Shown here one piece after another: positions 22,433-34,699 of a stretch of DNA of 64,000 nt (position 1 is the first letter of the stretch; every line of letters begins with the position of its first letter). This DNA is from Ehretia macrophylla (lineage: Eukaryota; Streptophyta; Magnoliopsida; Boraginales; Ehretiaceae). The stretch is taken from positions 7,739,001 to 7,803,000 of the forward strand of contig CM075778.1 in the NCBI GenBank assembly GCA_037974665.1. Reading direction: 5' to 3'. The notes under the pieces are model-generated. The model did no database searches. It saw only the letters and a program-made list of their open reading frames with translations, and was not told where the DNA came from. Both the position numbers and the translations under genes were made by a program.

Positions 22433-22835
22433 GGGTAAATATTTAATTTAGTCCTTTATTTTTAGGATTTGTATTATTTTAGTCTTTATCTTTCAAAATT
22501 TACTCTTTTAGTCTTATATCTTTACCATTTATCTCAATTTAGTCCTTATATTTCAAAATATACCCTTTTAGTCTCGTATATTTATAATTTGTCTCAAATT
22601 AGTTCTTATCTTTTAAAATGATGGAGAACTAATATGGACCATAATGACAAAGATAAGGACTAAGTTGAGATAAATAGTAAAGATATAAGATTAAAATAGT
22701 ACATTTTGAAAGATATGAACTAAATTCAGACAAATGATAAAGATATAAGACTAAAATAATACATTTTAAAAGATAAAAATTAAAATTAAAATAACAAAAA
22801 CTTTAAAGATAAGGGATCAAATTAAGTATTTACCC
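22433..22835. mobile_element. Mutator-like foldback MITE (403 bp) with perfect 9-bp TSD
   Basis: The ends are inverted: GGGTAAATATTTAATTTAGT at the left and GGGTAAATACTTAATTTGAT on the opposite strand at the right. Most of the element folds back on itself through TTTAGTCTTTATCTTT-type words. The 9-bp flanks ATTTTTCGA (22424-22432 and 22836-22844) are identical, the target length of Mutator-like elements. No coding capacity. Confidence 0.9.
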
Positions 22836-23088
22836 ATTTTTCGATTACCACATGTTTCATTCATCAAGATGGGAGAAAAAATCGTCTCAAAAAGCATTGT
22901 GTTGTCATCAAAAAAGTATCATAGCCACCTATTTTAAAGGAAAAAAAACAAAAGGAAAATAGATCTATCTACCAGGCTCAACTAAAGACCAATTTTAATC
23001 AAGGGGCATATTAAAAATAATATATAATTATAATAAATTTTTGTCTAATAATTTAAATTTTTAATTCAGATAGTGACTTAGTAGTCTC

Positions 23089-23228
23089 GGTCTTGAGAAA
23101 TTGAATTTTATTCAAACTAATTAATGTTGATACAACATATGACAAGAGAGATAGATCCGGTCTTGCGAAATTGAATTTTATTCAAACTCATTAATGTTGA
23201 TACAACAGATAACAAGAGAGATAGATCT
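23089..23228. repeat. Tandem duplication, two units of about 70 bp
   Basis: The unit beginning GGTCTTGAGAAATTGAATTT at 23089 is repeated at 23159 with a few substitutions. It lies about 150 bp beyond the stop codon of the first acid phosphatase gene. Confidence 0.9.
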
Positions 23229-23372
23229 AGAAAAACGAAAAGCTGGTGGAGAAACACAAGCTCCAGAAGAAAAAGAGCTTCAACGAGAGATACTTCTCTA
23301 GTCCCTCTTATTTGAGTTTCCTTCTGAAGGATTAGGTTTTTCTTGTAACGTTATTAAGAGATTCGAATCTGA

Positions 23373-25511
23373 TTAAGATAAATAGTACATTGGATCCGGC
23401 ACTTTGAAGGTCCTGTTCCCTGGATTGACCCCAAGCAAATCACTCCATTGATCTCCAATATTTCCAACAATTCTGTATCCTTCATTCACAAGCTCTGTGC
23501 GCTTTGCTGATTTGTACACAACTGAGGTTCCTGTATCAGATGCTCCCCTGCGCCACCATAACCATGAGTTCAAATCACATTTTCGATTTTTATTATACCA
23601 AAAAATAAAATAATAAAAAGATAAAAAGAAGGGCTAAAATGAGCTGCGTACTTACTTTAGTATTAGCTTTTCCCACGTACGATAACCGGATTTCTTAAGA
23701 TTTGCAATTCTTACTTCTCTAAATCTTTCTGCTGTTCCTGTCAAGAAAACAACCTTAATCCCGAGAGACAACACTGTATTGTATACACGGAGGACTGCTG
23801 GCACTGCTGGTGCAGTTCCTTCACTAAGCCACTCACTGAACTTTGTATCATTGTATGCTATTGCCCTGAAACCAAAAATAATGAAAATAAAAATAAAAAT
23901 TAAAAATTAGGTCAAATAGTAAATGTATAAAATGCATTAAGTTTGATAAAGGAAATAGTAATGTCTTTCTTTAACAAATGCACGGTAGTCTAGTGATATG
24001 ATCTTTTCCCGAAATAGTCGGTACTGAACTATTATCATGTATGAATTCAAAATTTATGTTTAGTGTAAGTTAAAATCACACAATTTAACACTCATATATA
24101 AAAAAAAAATTCAGTAGCAGCTAAATTAGTTTTTCAACATAAAAATAGCTTTAAAATACACATATTTTGAAAATAAATTAGTTGAGTGGGAGTTGCAACC
24201 CCGCACAAATGCAAATGGATCCACCCTTGGCTGTTATAATAAGAGGATTTTATTTTGAATCACGATCAGAGCCGGCCCAAACTAAGAGCAGCTTGGGCCT
24301 GTGCCCAAGCCCCTCTTAGCTTGGGGGCCCCAAGTTAAAAAAAAAAAATACTAACTTAGTAAAATAAGGTCAAACGGCCAACACTTAAACGATTTTTGAA
24401 CTATTGAAGGCCTAACTATTGAAGACCAGCACTTAAACAATTTTTGTTTATTGTGATATTAATTTTACATATAATATAAGAAAGTAGGGCTGACCCAAAA
24501 AAGAAAGTATAGAGGTATACATTCAACTCTTTTTTTTTGTTTTTTTATGTGATAAATTTTGATATTGTTTACATACTTATATATATCTTAACTTGTAATA
24601 ATTAATTTTTTTACCTATATTCATTTTTTATTTATTAATTGTTTTTATATGCAATAGACTTAATAAAGCCTAATTATTAAGGCTCAAGAAAGATGTTAAA
24701 GAAAGACTTAATAAAGAGAAAAAATATTGGAGAAATGTCCTTTTATTTGTAGTGATTATTTTAGAAGAAAATTTAGTATTTTTTATTAAAAAAAGTCTAA
24801 TTATTAAGGTCTCTATTTAGATGATCACCCAAAATTTTCAAATTGTTTGAGACCACTCTGATCACAGTTTTGACTTCTATAGTACCAAAAATAAATATAT
24901 TATGACCCTGATACTATAAGCTGCGAATTTATACTCTCTAATAACATATAACATTATAAAAAAAAAATCTACTAGATATAAATTTACACATATTATTTTA
25001 TTATAACTGTGTCAATTAATTCACTATCATCAAATCTTCCTCATAAAATTTATAACGTTATGAAAAGATTCAAGTCAGAGCATTATTAGGGGATGAAAGT
25101 CCACAACAAACGGCCTTACCCAAAAGCAACATCAGATCGAGCATAGTAAGGGAGATTAGAGAGAGCAGTCTCGTCAATGTCAAAGATCCATATATCCTTG
25201 CCATCACCAGCAAGGCTGAGGCTCTTTGCATACTCGATAGCAGAATCAGCCACGGCCTCGCAGTCGGCACGGTATTGCTTGCCGAGCATGTAGTTACCAA
25301 CATAGGACTCACAAGCCTGGGGCACCAATTTCCAGTCACGGATGTTGTTGGTTTCAACACCGAGACGCCAGCTTAGGCAGTTGATTTGGGGAATTTGGTG
25401 GCCGGCAGCTCCACTTTTTGGCCGGAGAAGACGAATGTGGTTATCAGTGGCATCGGCATGGGATGCTGATATTACTATAGAAACAAGAAAGAGTAAATTT
25501 ATGACCTTCAT
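23373..25511 (-). CDS. Acid phosphatase class IIIB / vegetative storage protein-like (HAD superfamily), intact, 3 exons
   Basis: The exons are 25511-25120, 23865-23656 and 23547-23373 (392, 210, 175 nt), giving 258 residues, the normal length of plant VSP/acid phosphatase-1 proteins. All splice sites are GT-AG and phases agree. Residues 1-20 form a signal peptide (MKVINLLFLVSIVISASHAD), so the product is secreted or vacuolar. HAD motifs are complete: nucleophile FDIDETALSN, LTGTAER, a lysine in VVYKSAKR, and acidic GDQWSDLLG. The DxD nucleophile pair that catalytically dead soybean VSP lost is present, so phosphatase activity is plausible. Intron 1 holds a hAT-type element. A related broken gene lies 9 kb upstream. 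A TATA-like TATTTAAT (25559-25566) precedes the start. Its in vivo substrate is unknown. Confidence 0.92.
24267..24860. mobile_element. Non-autonomous hAT-type element in intron 1 of the acid phosphatase gene
   Basis: The left end CAGAGCCGGCCCAAAC and the inverted right end CAGAGTGGTCTCAAAC are related. The flanking 8-mers ATCACGAT (24259-24266) and ATCACAGT (24861-24868) agree at six of eight positions, consistent with the 8-bp hAT target duplication after decay. The left part contains the GC-rich stem AAGCTTGGGCC-like sequence common in such elements. No transposase frame. Confidence 0.65.
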
Positions 25512-25581
25512 GCTTGCAATAAGGCTAACCTACTTGTGAAGAGTATCCATGATTGTGGTTCATTAAATACAATTTTGGGCA

Positions 25582-25618
25582 CCCCCCCCCCAATCCCCCC
25601 CCCCCCCCCCCCCCCCCC
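25582..25618. repeat. Poly-C tract in the promoter of the acid phosphatase gene
   Basis: A run of 9-10 C, then CAAT, then 24 C lies 70-107 bp upstream of the start codon, so the coding strand carries long G runs. It could form a G-quadruplex. The exact length is uncertain because homopolymers assemble poorly. Confidence 0.9.
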
Positions 25619-25639
25619 TCTCTCCCCTCCTTTTCTAAT

Positions 25640-26067
25640 TACATAGGATAATAAAAGTATGATTAATTAGTCAATAAGGCTTTGATCTAGTGATATGTTA
25701 TTCGTTGTATATGCGAGAAAGGTTGCGTGTCTAAATCGAAAAAAAAGGGTAGGATTAATTAGGCTAATTAGATAGGATATTAAAAAATATAATTTTGATT
25801 AAGAGTAATTTAAAATAAAAATCAGCTTAAAGCTAACACCTAACAACATAATTTTATAACTCTTTATAAAAACTTATCAAGAAAACATACATGTGATAAG
25901 CACTTATTGGCGTTATCCGACTAACTAATGAAAATTTCATACCTAGATAGCAGCTTGCTCTGACTAAATGTTAGTTTTATTTAGTTAATTTTATTGAGAT
26001 GTGTTATATATCATCCCATTTAATTTTTATCACCTATTATGTGGATGTTTAGTTGATATGGTCGTAA
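25640..26067. other. Intergenic AT-rich spacer
   Basis: No gene was recognised. A weak tRNA-like phrase (TTTGATCTAGTGATATG ... GGTTGCGTGTCTAAATC, 25681-25738) may be an old SINE head, but no flanking repeats were found. Confidence 0.4.
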
Positions 26068-26084
26068 AGTATCAACACAAGAGG

Positions 26085-26179
26085 GACTCAAAGGTGTAGC
26101 CCAGTGGGGGGCTACACCTCCTGCCAAGTGGTTTGGCGGGTTCGAGTCATGGGGATGGAGGAAGGACAAAAACAAAACA
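26085..26179 (+). mobile_element. tRNA-derived SINE with target-site duplication
   Basis: An RNA polymerase III A box (TAGCCCAGTGG, 26097-26107) and B box (GGTTCGAGTC, 26139-26148) are spaced 31 bp apart, as in tRNA-derived SINEs. The insert ends in an A-rich tail (AAAAACAAAACA). Flanks AGTATCAACACAAGAGG (26068-26084) and AGTATCAATGCAAGAGG (26180-26196) are a 17-bp duplication with two differences. It does not fold as a tRNA. Confidence 0.85.
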
Positions 26180-26196
26180 AGTATCAATGCAAGAGG

Positions 26197-27480
26197 TGAT
26201 AAATGAACCATAAAAATATGGTGATATATAACATTATTCTTATTTTATAATTTTACTAAAATCAAGTTTAAAGCCTTTCAGAATCAAATGATTTATTATG
26301 TGGTTTATTATTGGCAAAGAATAATGTGGTTTATTATTGTTATTATTTTGTTGTTCCATTTTTCGTTTTGTTTTTCCCTCTATTAAAGTATAATTAGGTG
26401 TTGACCAAAAAAAAAAAGGTGTAATTAGGATTCTAATATATTCTTTATATTGTGGCATTAGCTTAGATTTGATTTAAAAAGTTAATATAAACTAGTTTGA
26501 GATTTTCTCATTACTGGTCTACAAGTCTTCTTATTAGATTAGTTTTCTTGTAATACTAGATTTTTTATTAGTCTAGTTATTTATACTTAGTTATCAAGTT
26601 TTGAAGTCTTTTGATTGATTTTTATAATGTACATTACTGTCACTTGGCTTTCAAAATGTTGACATTCTCCAATCCTCTTTTTAGAGCCATTGTCGTACGT
26701 GACTCTAATGTCTTTTTTTTTTTTTTTTTTTTTTTTTTTGGGTGTCTAAGACTGATGTCTTCAACATATATGTTTCCACACCATATTTTTTACTTTCCCT
26801 TTTCTTTTTAACACCTTTCATCATGTTTTAGTAGAGTTCAACCTTTATTTAAGTTGTGGTTATGATGTTTATACTTTTCGAGTATATACAACTTCTTAAT
26901 AAACTTTTTTTAATGAAAAGGCATAAAACTATGTCATTGTGATTTAAATGTAAGTGGTAATAAAGTGGTTCACACCTAATTCTTATTCCAAGAAATAATA
27001 TGTATCTTTTTAATGATGAACGAGGAACCCACCTTAGACAGATTCACATTGGATTCACCCCAATGTTATAAATTATGTACATCAACACTCTTCAATACAT
27101 GTTTCACGCCAATTAAGAGTCAAGCTATATTTGAGATTTGAATTTGAATTTCTTATCACAATAAATTACTATTTAACTACTACATTCAATCATTGGGGTG
27201 TAAAAATAATGTATTATTCTGTACAACATCAGTATGTAACAAACTAAGCAAAAAAGAGGGCCAGCAGCTGAGCGATCATTTACTTGTGTCGAGTCTATTT
27301 TAAAAACCAGTTCACCACTTAAATTACAGAGAATAACATCATGAATGTAACCTAGTAAAGCCATGAATATCTTCATCAATACATGAGTAGTTTGCAATCG
27401 CCAAACGAAGGTGTTTTCCTCCATGATTTAGTGAAAGGAGAGAAAATATTTTCTTGTATATTCTCAGTTGTGAAAAAGTA
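26197..27480. other. Intergenic, low-complexity, no gene recognised
   Basis: AT-rich sequence with a T run at about 26715-26739. Short open frames here lack any recognisable domain or supporting structure. Confidence 0.6.
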
Positions 27481-27481
27481 C

Positions 27482-28123
27482 AATACAGTCTTTAAATTAA
27501 TACTCGATAAATTAATAATCTCTTTTAATTAATAAAAATATCCGGTCCCGATTTGGGACTAGTGTAAAAAGTTGATAAATTCGATAAAATTATAAGATAA
27601 TACATTTAAAAAAAATTCTTTGTATTTTATTGACCCAAATATTTCATAAATTAATAATTAGTTAAAAAGTACATAATAAATTGACTATGAGATTCTCTTA
27701 AAATATGAATCAAGAGTAGTTTGTCTTTTGTTGAACTTCAAATCTTATTGAATCTCATATTTAATTATTTAAAGAGAAAAAATTGAGATAATCCTACAAT
27801 GATTAGGATACAAGATTAGATAAATTAGTTCTCATTCTAATGCTTCAAGGACTTGAATACGAGATTAAAGAAACTTTGTTCTAATCCTACTAAATTAAAT
27901 TTTATATTCTATTCTCATTATTTATCTTTTCAAATTGGATCGAGAAAATATAAGTCACTTTTTTTAAAAAAGATATCATAATCATAATATATTTACTATA
28001 AAGCCAAAAAATTAAAAATATCTCTATTAATTAATAGTCATTAATTTATCAATAAATTAATATTTTGCTAAATTAATAGAATTTAGTGGTCCCATTGCTA
28101 TTAATTTAAAGAGGTTCTACTGT
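27482..28123. mobile_element. Foldback DNA element (MITE-like)
   Basis: The left end TACAGTCTTTAAATTAATA and the inverted right end TACAGTAGAACCTCTTTAAATTAATA match apart from a gap of a few bases. GGTCCCGATTTGGGAC and GTGGTCCCATTGC lie in matching inner positions. No clear target duplication was found, so the exact ends are provisional. Confidence 0.5.
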
Positions 28124-28240
28124 ATATAGCATACAAAGAGATATAAATCTACACAAATCTTGACAAACCTATCTAGATAAAATATAGATAAACGATTACA
28201 ACATAATGAGTTAAAACTTTAAACTAAAGTTCATCCATTA

Positions 28241-29180
28241 TCACGCCCCCTCAAGCGAAACTGAATCACGAACGATGAGTTTGAAACGAAGCATAGTGAA
28301 ACAAGTAATCGAGAGTCTCTTAGTCATAACATCAGCCAATTGATCAACTGTGGAAATAAAACAGACTCTCAACTGATTGGAGATAAATTTTTCCCTCACG
28401 AAATAAACATCAATCTCTATATGTTTGGTGCAAACATGATATATTGGATTAGCAGTTAGATACGTCGCCCCAATGTTATTGCACCATAAGGTAGGATGAG
28501 GAACAAAATGAACATGTAGTTTAGAGAGAAGGGACTGAAGCCAACACAACTCAGTTGTGGCAAACGCAATGGCTCTGTATTCGGACTCAGTGCTGGAGTG
28601 AGCCGTAGTGGTCTGCTTCTTGGCTGACCAGGAAATAATATTCTTGCCAATAAAAATACAGTATCTATGTGTACTTCATCGATCATCCGAGTAGCCTGCC
28701 CAATCTGAGTCTGAATAGGCATAAAGGTCCAATCCAGAGGAGGCAGTGATATACAACCCATGAGAAGGAGTAACCTTGAGTTACCACAAGATACGTTTCA
28801 CAATAGTCCAATAAGGTTCTGTTGGTTAATGCATAAATTGACACACTTTATTAATAGCGAAAGCAATTTTAGGACGAATGAGTATAAGATATTATAAAGT
28901 ACCAATAACACTCCTGTACAGAGTGGGATCAGAGAACGGATCACCCACATGTTGAGGTAAATGCTGATACACAAACGGGTCCGACATCCTCATGCTGGGC
29001 AACATTTTTTGAGGAAGGAAGGACAGTGCCATCAACGTATTTCAATAAGTCATTAAAAGCCAAGAGATCAATCATTTGTGCTTTCTAACTCACATAGTTG
29101 GTGTTGTCTAGAGCCAACGTTACAAAGGCCTTGACATTATACGTGGGGAGAGAAAAGGAGGGTAATGATGAATCAGCCAT
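28241..29180 (-). pseudogene. Internally deleted Ty1/copia coding remnant (gag start joined to RT/RNase H end)
   Basis: The minus strand starts at 29180 with a copia gag N-terminus (MADSSLPSFSLPTYNVKA, then LALDNTNYV, stop, KAQM). After about 180 bp it passes without protease, integrase or RT core into the RT thumb/RNase H end (DPTLYRSVIGTLQYL, then DSDWAGY, then NPIYHVCTKHIEIDVYFVRE). It ends at 28241. Frameshifts near 28550 and 28650-28770 break it further. LTRs were not identified. Such deletions commonly arise by recombination between element copies. Confidence 0.8.
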
Positions 29181-29284
29181 GTGAAAGGGCAAATTTTTAC
29201 ATAGTTTAAGACCATATGTGATATTTCCACACATGGTCTTAGTTATTTATTAATTACTGATTGAACACTTTAATTTAATAAATT

Positions 29285-29590
29285 ATGTTTATGCCACATT
29301 CTTCTCCAACAAACAATCACCACCACCACCACCACCACCACCACCATTTCTCTCAACAAAGCCACGTCAACTCCTCCCAACAAACTTACCACCACTTCCA
29401 CCACCCTTTCAGCCACCACCGTCCTTCACCATTTCCACCGCCACCACTACTTTTCCTGTCTCCACCCATCCCCAACAAACCCATCTCCACCCCTCCCCGA
29501 CAAATCCACCACCATTTTCGCCATCACCACCATTTTTCTAAGCAAGACCGCCTTCGTCGCCTCGATGACAATAGCCAAATTCTTTTCTGA
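29285..29590. repeat. (CAC)n microsatellite and histidine/proline-like low-complexity tract
   Basis: CAC triplets at about 29318-29346 and looser C/A-rich repeats up to 29540 give an apparent open frame rich in His and Pro. No domain or promoter supports a gene. Confidence 0.75.
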
Positions 29591-31970
29591 AAAAAAAAAT
29601 GTAAATTACCCAAGAAAAGCAGCCAAGAGACAGCAAATGCAATGAGAATTACATCAATTGTGAAAGTCACATTTCAATGGCAGGTCTCCCAGATTCTCAC
29701 CAAAGAAACTTCAGATAGGCAGAACTACAATACTATTGATATCTATTGAATATTGGTATTTATTTTTCGCTTTTTTTTTTCTTATGTTGATATAAAATTT
29801 TAAAATGAAAGAAAGATGGATTTGCTTGAAAATGGGGAGAAGTGATTGGTCACAATCACCATGAGCACCATTCTTGCAGCAAATAATTGTTGAGATGAAT
29901 CGTAATTAATGGTGGGACATTTAGGTTGGAGAAGAATGATGAGGTTAAGAAAGGAGGGGTTCTAATTTGTTTAATATAAGAAGAGTGGTGTAATTAGTAA
30001 TTAGTAATTATTATTACAAATGAAATGACAAAAAATAATTGAGTGAGATTATATGTAGGGACATGATCTGCGACCATGTAAGTATTTGCCATGTGAAAGT
30101 GACAAAGAGTGGAAGAAGGACAACAACTAAGGGAACAGATGCAGTAGAAAAACGAAAAAGAGTGATTTAAAAGATCATCCATTTATTATTGAAAAACTCT
30201 TTAAAAAATTTAATTAACTGATCAATCAAATTTTTTACACACAATAAATAATTTTCACATATGTTTAGTTCTCATATTTTATAAATAAAAAATTAATCAA
30301 TCAAATTTTTAAAAAAATCTCCTATTATCATTTACAGGAAATGACTCCAAACGCGCACGTTTTTCTTTCTTGTAAATACAGCCATTTTCTTTTTCTATTT
30401 GTTTTTTTCTGGTGTCCATTCAGGTGACCCTTTCTTTGTCTGCTCATTATTTCTCTGTCAGATTCTCTGTCTTCTGCATTAAAGTAATCCGCCAAAATAA
30501 CATCCTCGAAGTTGACAAAAGCTTGACCAAAAAGAAAAAAGTTGACAAAAGCAGATATTTTTCGTCAATAATTTAGATACGTAATAACGTGCGGTAAAAA
30601 TTCAACCACTTTGCAGCCTACAGGTTATACACTATTGGCTTTGTTTGTCTCAATTTTTAAATACTTAAAAATATTTTATATAAAATTAGAATTTGTAAAA
30701 ACCGACTTTTACAAAATTGATATGGTTTATGTTTTTATGTTCATCGTGACTTTACAAATTGCATTGACTACCACCATTTCTATCCATTATGATCAAATTA
30801 TTTAATACTATTTATGGTCTCCCTTTTCATTCTCACCGTGGCTTTAGAAATTGTATTAGCTACTGTCGTTTATGTTGGTGTTCTTTGTGGCTCTAAAAAT
30901 GATATTAGCCACTATCTTAATTTTTGTGCTCTTTGTGATTTTGTTAATAGCTCAAGTCTCGCTAGATTTTTTATTTGTGTGCGTGTGATTTTTGTGTTTT
31001 GCCCATTATGTCTTTTCCTTTTTTAAAACTTTTTGGATGTAAATTGTCTGCATTGCCCTTCTACCATTTTCCAAAAAAAGTTCGTTAGAAGGAGGGACTA
31101 CAAATGGATAATTGCCAAAGCTGAAATGTCCTTTACCCTTTCTTTTTTATCTTTTAAGGGGCAATATCTTTTCATGTTTTACTTATTGGGTATTTAATAA
31201 CTTGATTAAGCTTGCCTTGATGTAATGGCTGTGAAATGCACGGAATGTATCTTTATGCAATGAGGTTGACTTTTCAATTTGATTATTTTATTGACCTTGT
31301 CTTTATGCAACGGGCTCGAAAACGCACATATTATTGGGGACAAATTTTACGTTTAGTCACTATTATTTATATATATTTTTATTATTATTTTAAAAAATTC
31401 ATAGTACACCAATAAAGGAGATCCAAACAAAAAACAAAAATATATATTACATTACCTAAAAAATCAGTGTACCAAATCCCATCAAGTGAGGATTTGATGG
31501 TGCATTTTGTTTCTTTGTCCATAAAAAAAAAAGATTTGATGGTGTAAGTGGTCCAAAATAGTCCACGTGAAGTTGGTTAAATAGTGCACGAATACCCTTC
31601 ACGTGTGTGTTCATAACCAAACAAAAGCCATTTATTTGGTCCCAAGTTTTTTTTAAAAAATTATCACATTTAGTTTCTATTATTTTTTAAAATTTTAATT
31701 TTAATTTTTATTGTTCACAATTTTTTAATTTCGTTCCTTTTATTTTTTTAAAAAATTTAATTTTATCTTTATTATTTTTTAAAAATTTAAAATTTATCCA
31801 TATTATTTAGAATATATTATTTTAATTCCTATTATTTTTTAAAAATTTGAAATCCGTTCCTATTGTTTTGACTTTTGGTTCATGGCACTTAAAATTTGTC
31901 ACATGTAACGTTGCGTGGGTTCGTACCTTATGGTAGTCTAATTAGTGATAGTCGCACGCTATGGCATGTA
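29591..31970. other. Intergenic, no gene recognised
   Basis: AT-rich DNA with short T and A runs. Several short open frames (29994-30182, 30611-30805, 30814-31026) lack similarity that I recognise and probably do not code. Confidence 0.6.
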
Positions 31971-31977
31971 AGTTTTT

Positions 31978-32335
31978 GTGTAGTAGCTCGTAAAATATTT
32001 TTTTTAAAAATATTTTTTTAATTTTTTAGTGTTTGATAATATCAAAAAATTGATCAATTAAAAAATATTTTTTAGTCAAAATGGTGGCTATATTTTCTAG
32101 TGTTTGATAACACAGAAAAATTAGTCAATTAAAAAATATTTTTCAGTTAAATATTACAGTTAGTATAAAGTTTGAGAAAATATTTTCATCTCCTTAGAGG
32201 AGATGAAAATATTTTACATTTTTCAAACACCATAAAATATTCTATTTTTTAGAAAATTATTTTTCTCTGAAAATATTTTTTATAAATAAATTATTTTACG
32301 GCAAACAAATAAAGTCCAAATATCAAAAAATATTT
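31978..32335. mobile_element. Foldback MITE-like element with perfect central palindrome
   Basis: Two halves are inverted copies: GTGTTTGATAACACAGAAAA-type words at the left are mirrored by TTTTTCAAACACC at the right. At the centre (about 32173-32216) AAAATATTTTCATCTCC and its exact complement are separated by only TTAGA. The ends share CGTAAAATA in inverted form. A related copy lies at 32965-33415. Confidence 0.6.
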
Positions 32336-32964
32336 TATTTTTAAAAAAAATAATTTTTAAAACAAGTTATTTAAGGCAAACAAATGGAGATGTGAATTTG
32401 GACTTCCAAATGGCACGTCACTTTGGACTTTTGGACACTATTTCTTTTGGATTTTGCATGGCATATGGTTTTGGCTTTTGGTTCATGGCACTTCTCTTTT
32501 GGTACTCTTGATATTTCTGTATTTTAAGCATTATTTATTTGGACTTTTGCTTACATATATATATTCCCAGATTCATGAAAGGACCTTATTTTTGTTGTTT
32601 CATGGAATTTTGCATTAGGAGCAAAAGAACTTCCCAATTCATTTGTAAGTGGAATTGGCGAATACATTCTATTGTAAGTCATTCTTTTTCTGTAAATATT
32701 TTTTTCCAAGAAGCATATATATTCTTTTCTATTTTGAGTTGTTGAAATAAAAAGCCTCTTTGCTGATTGAGAAAAAAAAAAAAAAAACTTTGCAATTCAT
32801 TTAAGTGCAGGTTTTGCATCAATTTTCTTATCAACCTTGGCACTTCAAATTGCATAAATTTTTGGATTACATTTTTTTTATTGCCATTATATATATTAAA
32901 TATATAGAAGAAGACCTGATGTTATTTTCAAAGGCCTTACTACTTATTGAGATTTTTGTGTCAT

Positions 32965-33415
32965 TATTTTAACTCTTCGTCTGTTTGTTGAAAAATGTTC
33001 TTTTGAAAACTATTTTTCTAATTTTTCAGTGTTTAGTAACACCAAAAAAACATTTGAGGTCAAATTAAAAAAATATTAGTTAAAAAGAGTATCCACTAAT
33101 TACACCTAACCCTACCCACTTTCACCCCCCCCCCCCCCCCCCCCCCCCCCCAAAACACCCCCTACCCCCAAGAGAAAAGATATATATAGAGAGAGAGAGG
33201 TTTGTATGCGTTTATTTATATGTGTGTGTTGTCCCCTATATCTTACATTAAAATCTATAATCGAAAAATATTTTTCACTATAACATCTAAATAGCAGAAA
33301 ATATTTTAATGTGGCAACCAAACACAAAATAATATTCTATTTTTGACAAAAGTATTTTTTTTTGTAAACATTTTCTACGAACAAATTATTTTATGGCAAA
33401 CAATCGGAGCCTAAA
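32965..33415. mobile_element. Second foldback element of the same family, interrupted by a poly-C tract
   Basis: The left part (TTTTTCAGTGTTTAGTAACACC) and the right part (GCAACCAAACACAAAATAATA ... TTATTTTATGGCAAACAA) resemble the two halves of the element at 31978-32335. The centre holds a run of 27 C (33125-33151) and a GA microsatellite (33190-33200). Confidence 0.5.
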
Positions 33416-33989
33416 TTTGAATATGTTAAAACTTGTTTTGCATAGTTGAGGATTAGGTTCTTTTGAGTGGGCTTAGGGTAGACGACCATCATGACATAAT
33501 GGACATTGGTTATCTTAGATCTTGGACTTTTTCATTCAAATAATGGAGGGTTACATTATCTCTTAGATATATTTTATTGCTATTAAGAGTACTCTTTGGT
33601 TTTGACCATACTCTAGATTTATATTTTGGTTAATGTTTGTACCTTGGAGGTTATAAGAGATTTCATTTTGGTGATCACTGGCATATGATTACATTGCTTA
33701 TTGATTAGTTCGCCTACAAGAATCCTAAATTATATGGAATAGAAGAATATAAGGACTCAAATTTTGGTTTAGTGTCATGACACTCGTAGTGTTTGAGAGA
33801 AGTTATAAGCTCGAGTCTTACTGACTACATTTGTATATATGTATCATCTTAGGCCTCCCTTTGAATAAAAAATAAAAAAAATAAAAACTTGTGGATGAGT
33901 GTTGAACATACATGCCTCTTTGAAAGGAAAGCATGTGGAAGCAAGCAAATCAATATTGTCACAATTATTTATTTATTACGTGCATAGTT

Positions 33990-34505
33990 CAAAATGTTGG
34001 GAATAAGACACGCACACCAACAAACACATAACGCACAATGGAAATCAACACACAAAATTAATAAAATTAATGTGGTTCGGTACTCTACCTACATTCACGA
34101 CCCAAGTAATTGAGAAATCCACTAATCAGCAATAAATCATTACAACGCTGAGGATCTTTTTGACGGAAAAAGATCAAAACCCTCCCCTCACTCAAACGCT
34201 CATAGTTTTAGGAAAAACTATAAAACTCTCCCAAGTGACTTTATGAACATAAAAGTCTAAACCCTCTCCAAATCGACTTTTTCTGGCAAAAGCACGAAAA
34301 ACATCTTAACACTTGGCTCACCCTACCACACCCCCCATGGGGTGTGGCTCTCGTGGCACTAAATTACAAGCTATAAAGTCCTATTTATAGGCAACTAATC
34401 TTAACTCTACTAGGATTGGAAAACCTATTTCTTCTCCTAATAGACATAAACTTATTTTCAATATCTCATTGGACTTGGATTTAAGCCAAAAAATCCAACA
34501 CAAAA
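33990..34505. mobile_element. Solo LTR (506 bp) with 5-bp TSD CAAAA
   Basis: The segment 33995-34500 begins TGTTGGGAATAAGAC and ends AAATCCAACA, giving TGTTGG...CCAACA ends. CAAAA flanks it at 33990-33994 and 34501-34505. No internal retroelement sequence lies beside it, so it was left by LTR-LTR recombination. Strand is undetermined. It sits about 200 bp beyond the second acid phosphatase pseudogene. Confidence 0.88.
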
Positions 34506-34699
34506 ATCTTGCTTGTACATGAAGACGTATGTTGAAGATGATAGTCAGAAAATGAACTGAAAACCAAAGGTACTATCATATTATTTCATTCATCATTTTA
34601 ACTACATGGTTTGCATGGAATGTTGAAATGTATTCAAAGAAATTAAACTAATCCACTTCTCAACTTGTGAAGTTATATAACAAAAAGTGATTTAATCAT

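Noticed and set aside
26085-26179. Possible tRNA gene because of A and B boxes
   Set aside because: There is no cloverleaf, and a 17-bp target duplication and A-rich tail flank it, so it is a SINE.
29285-29590. Histidine-rich 101-codon frame
   Set aside because: It arises from a CAC microsatellite; there is no promoter, homologue or splice evidence.
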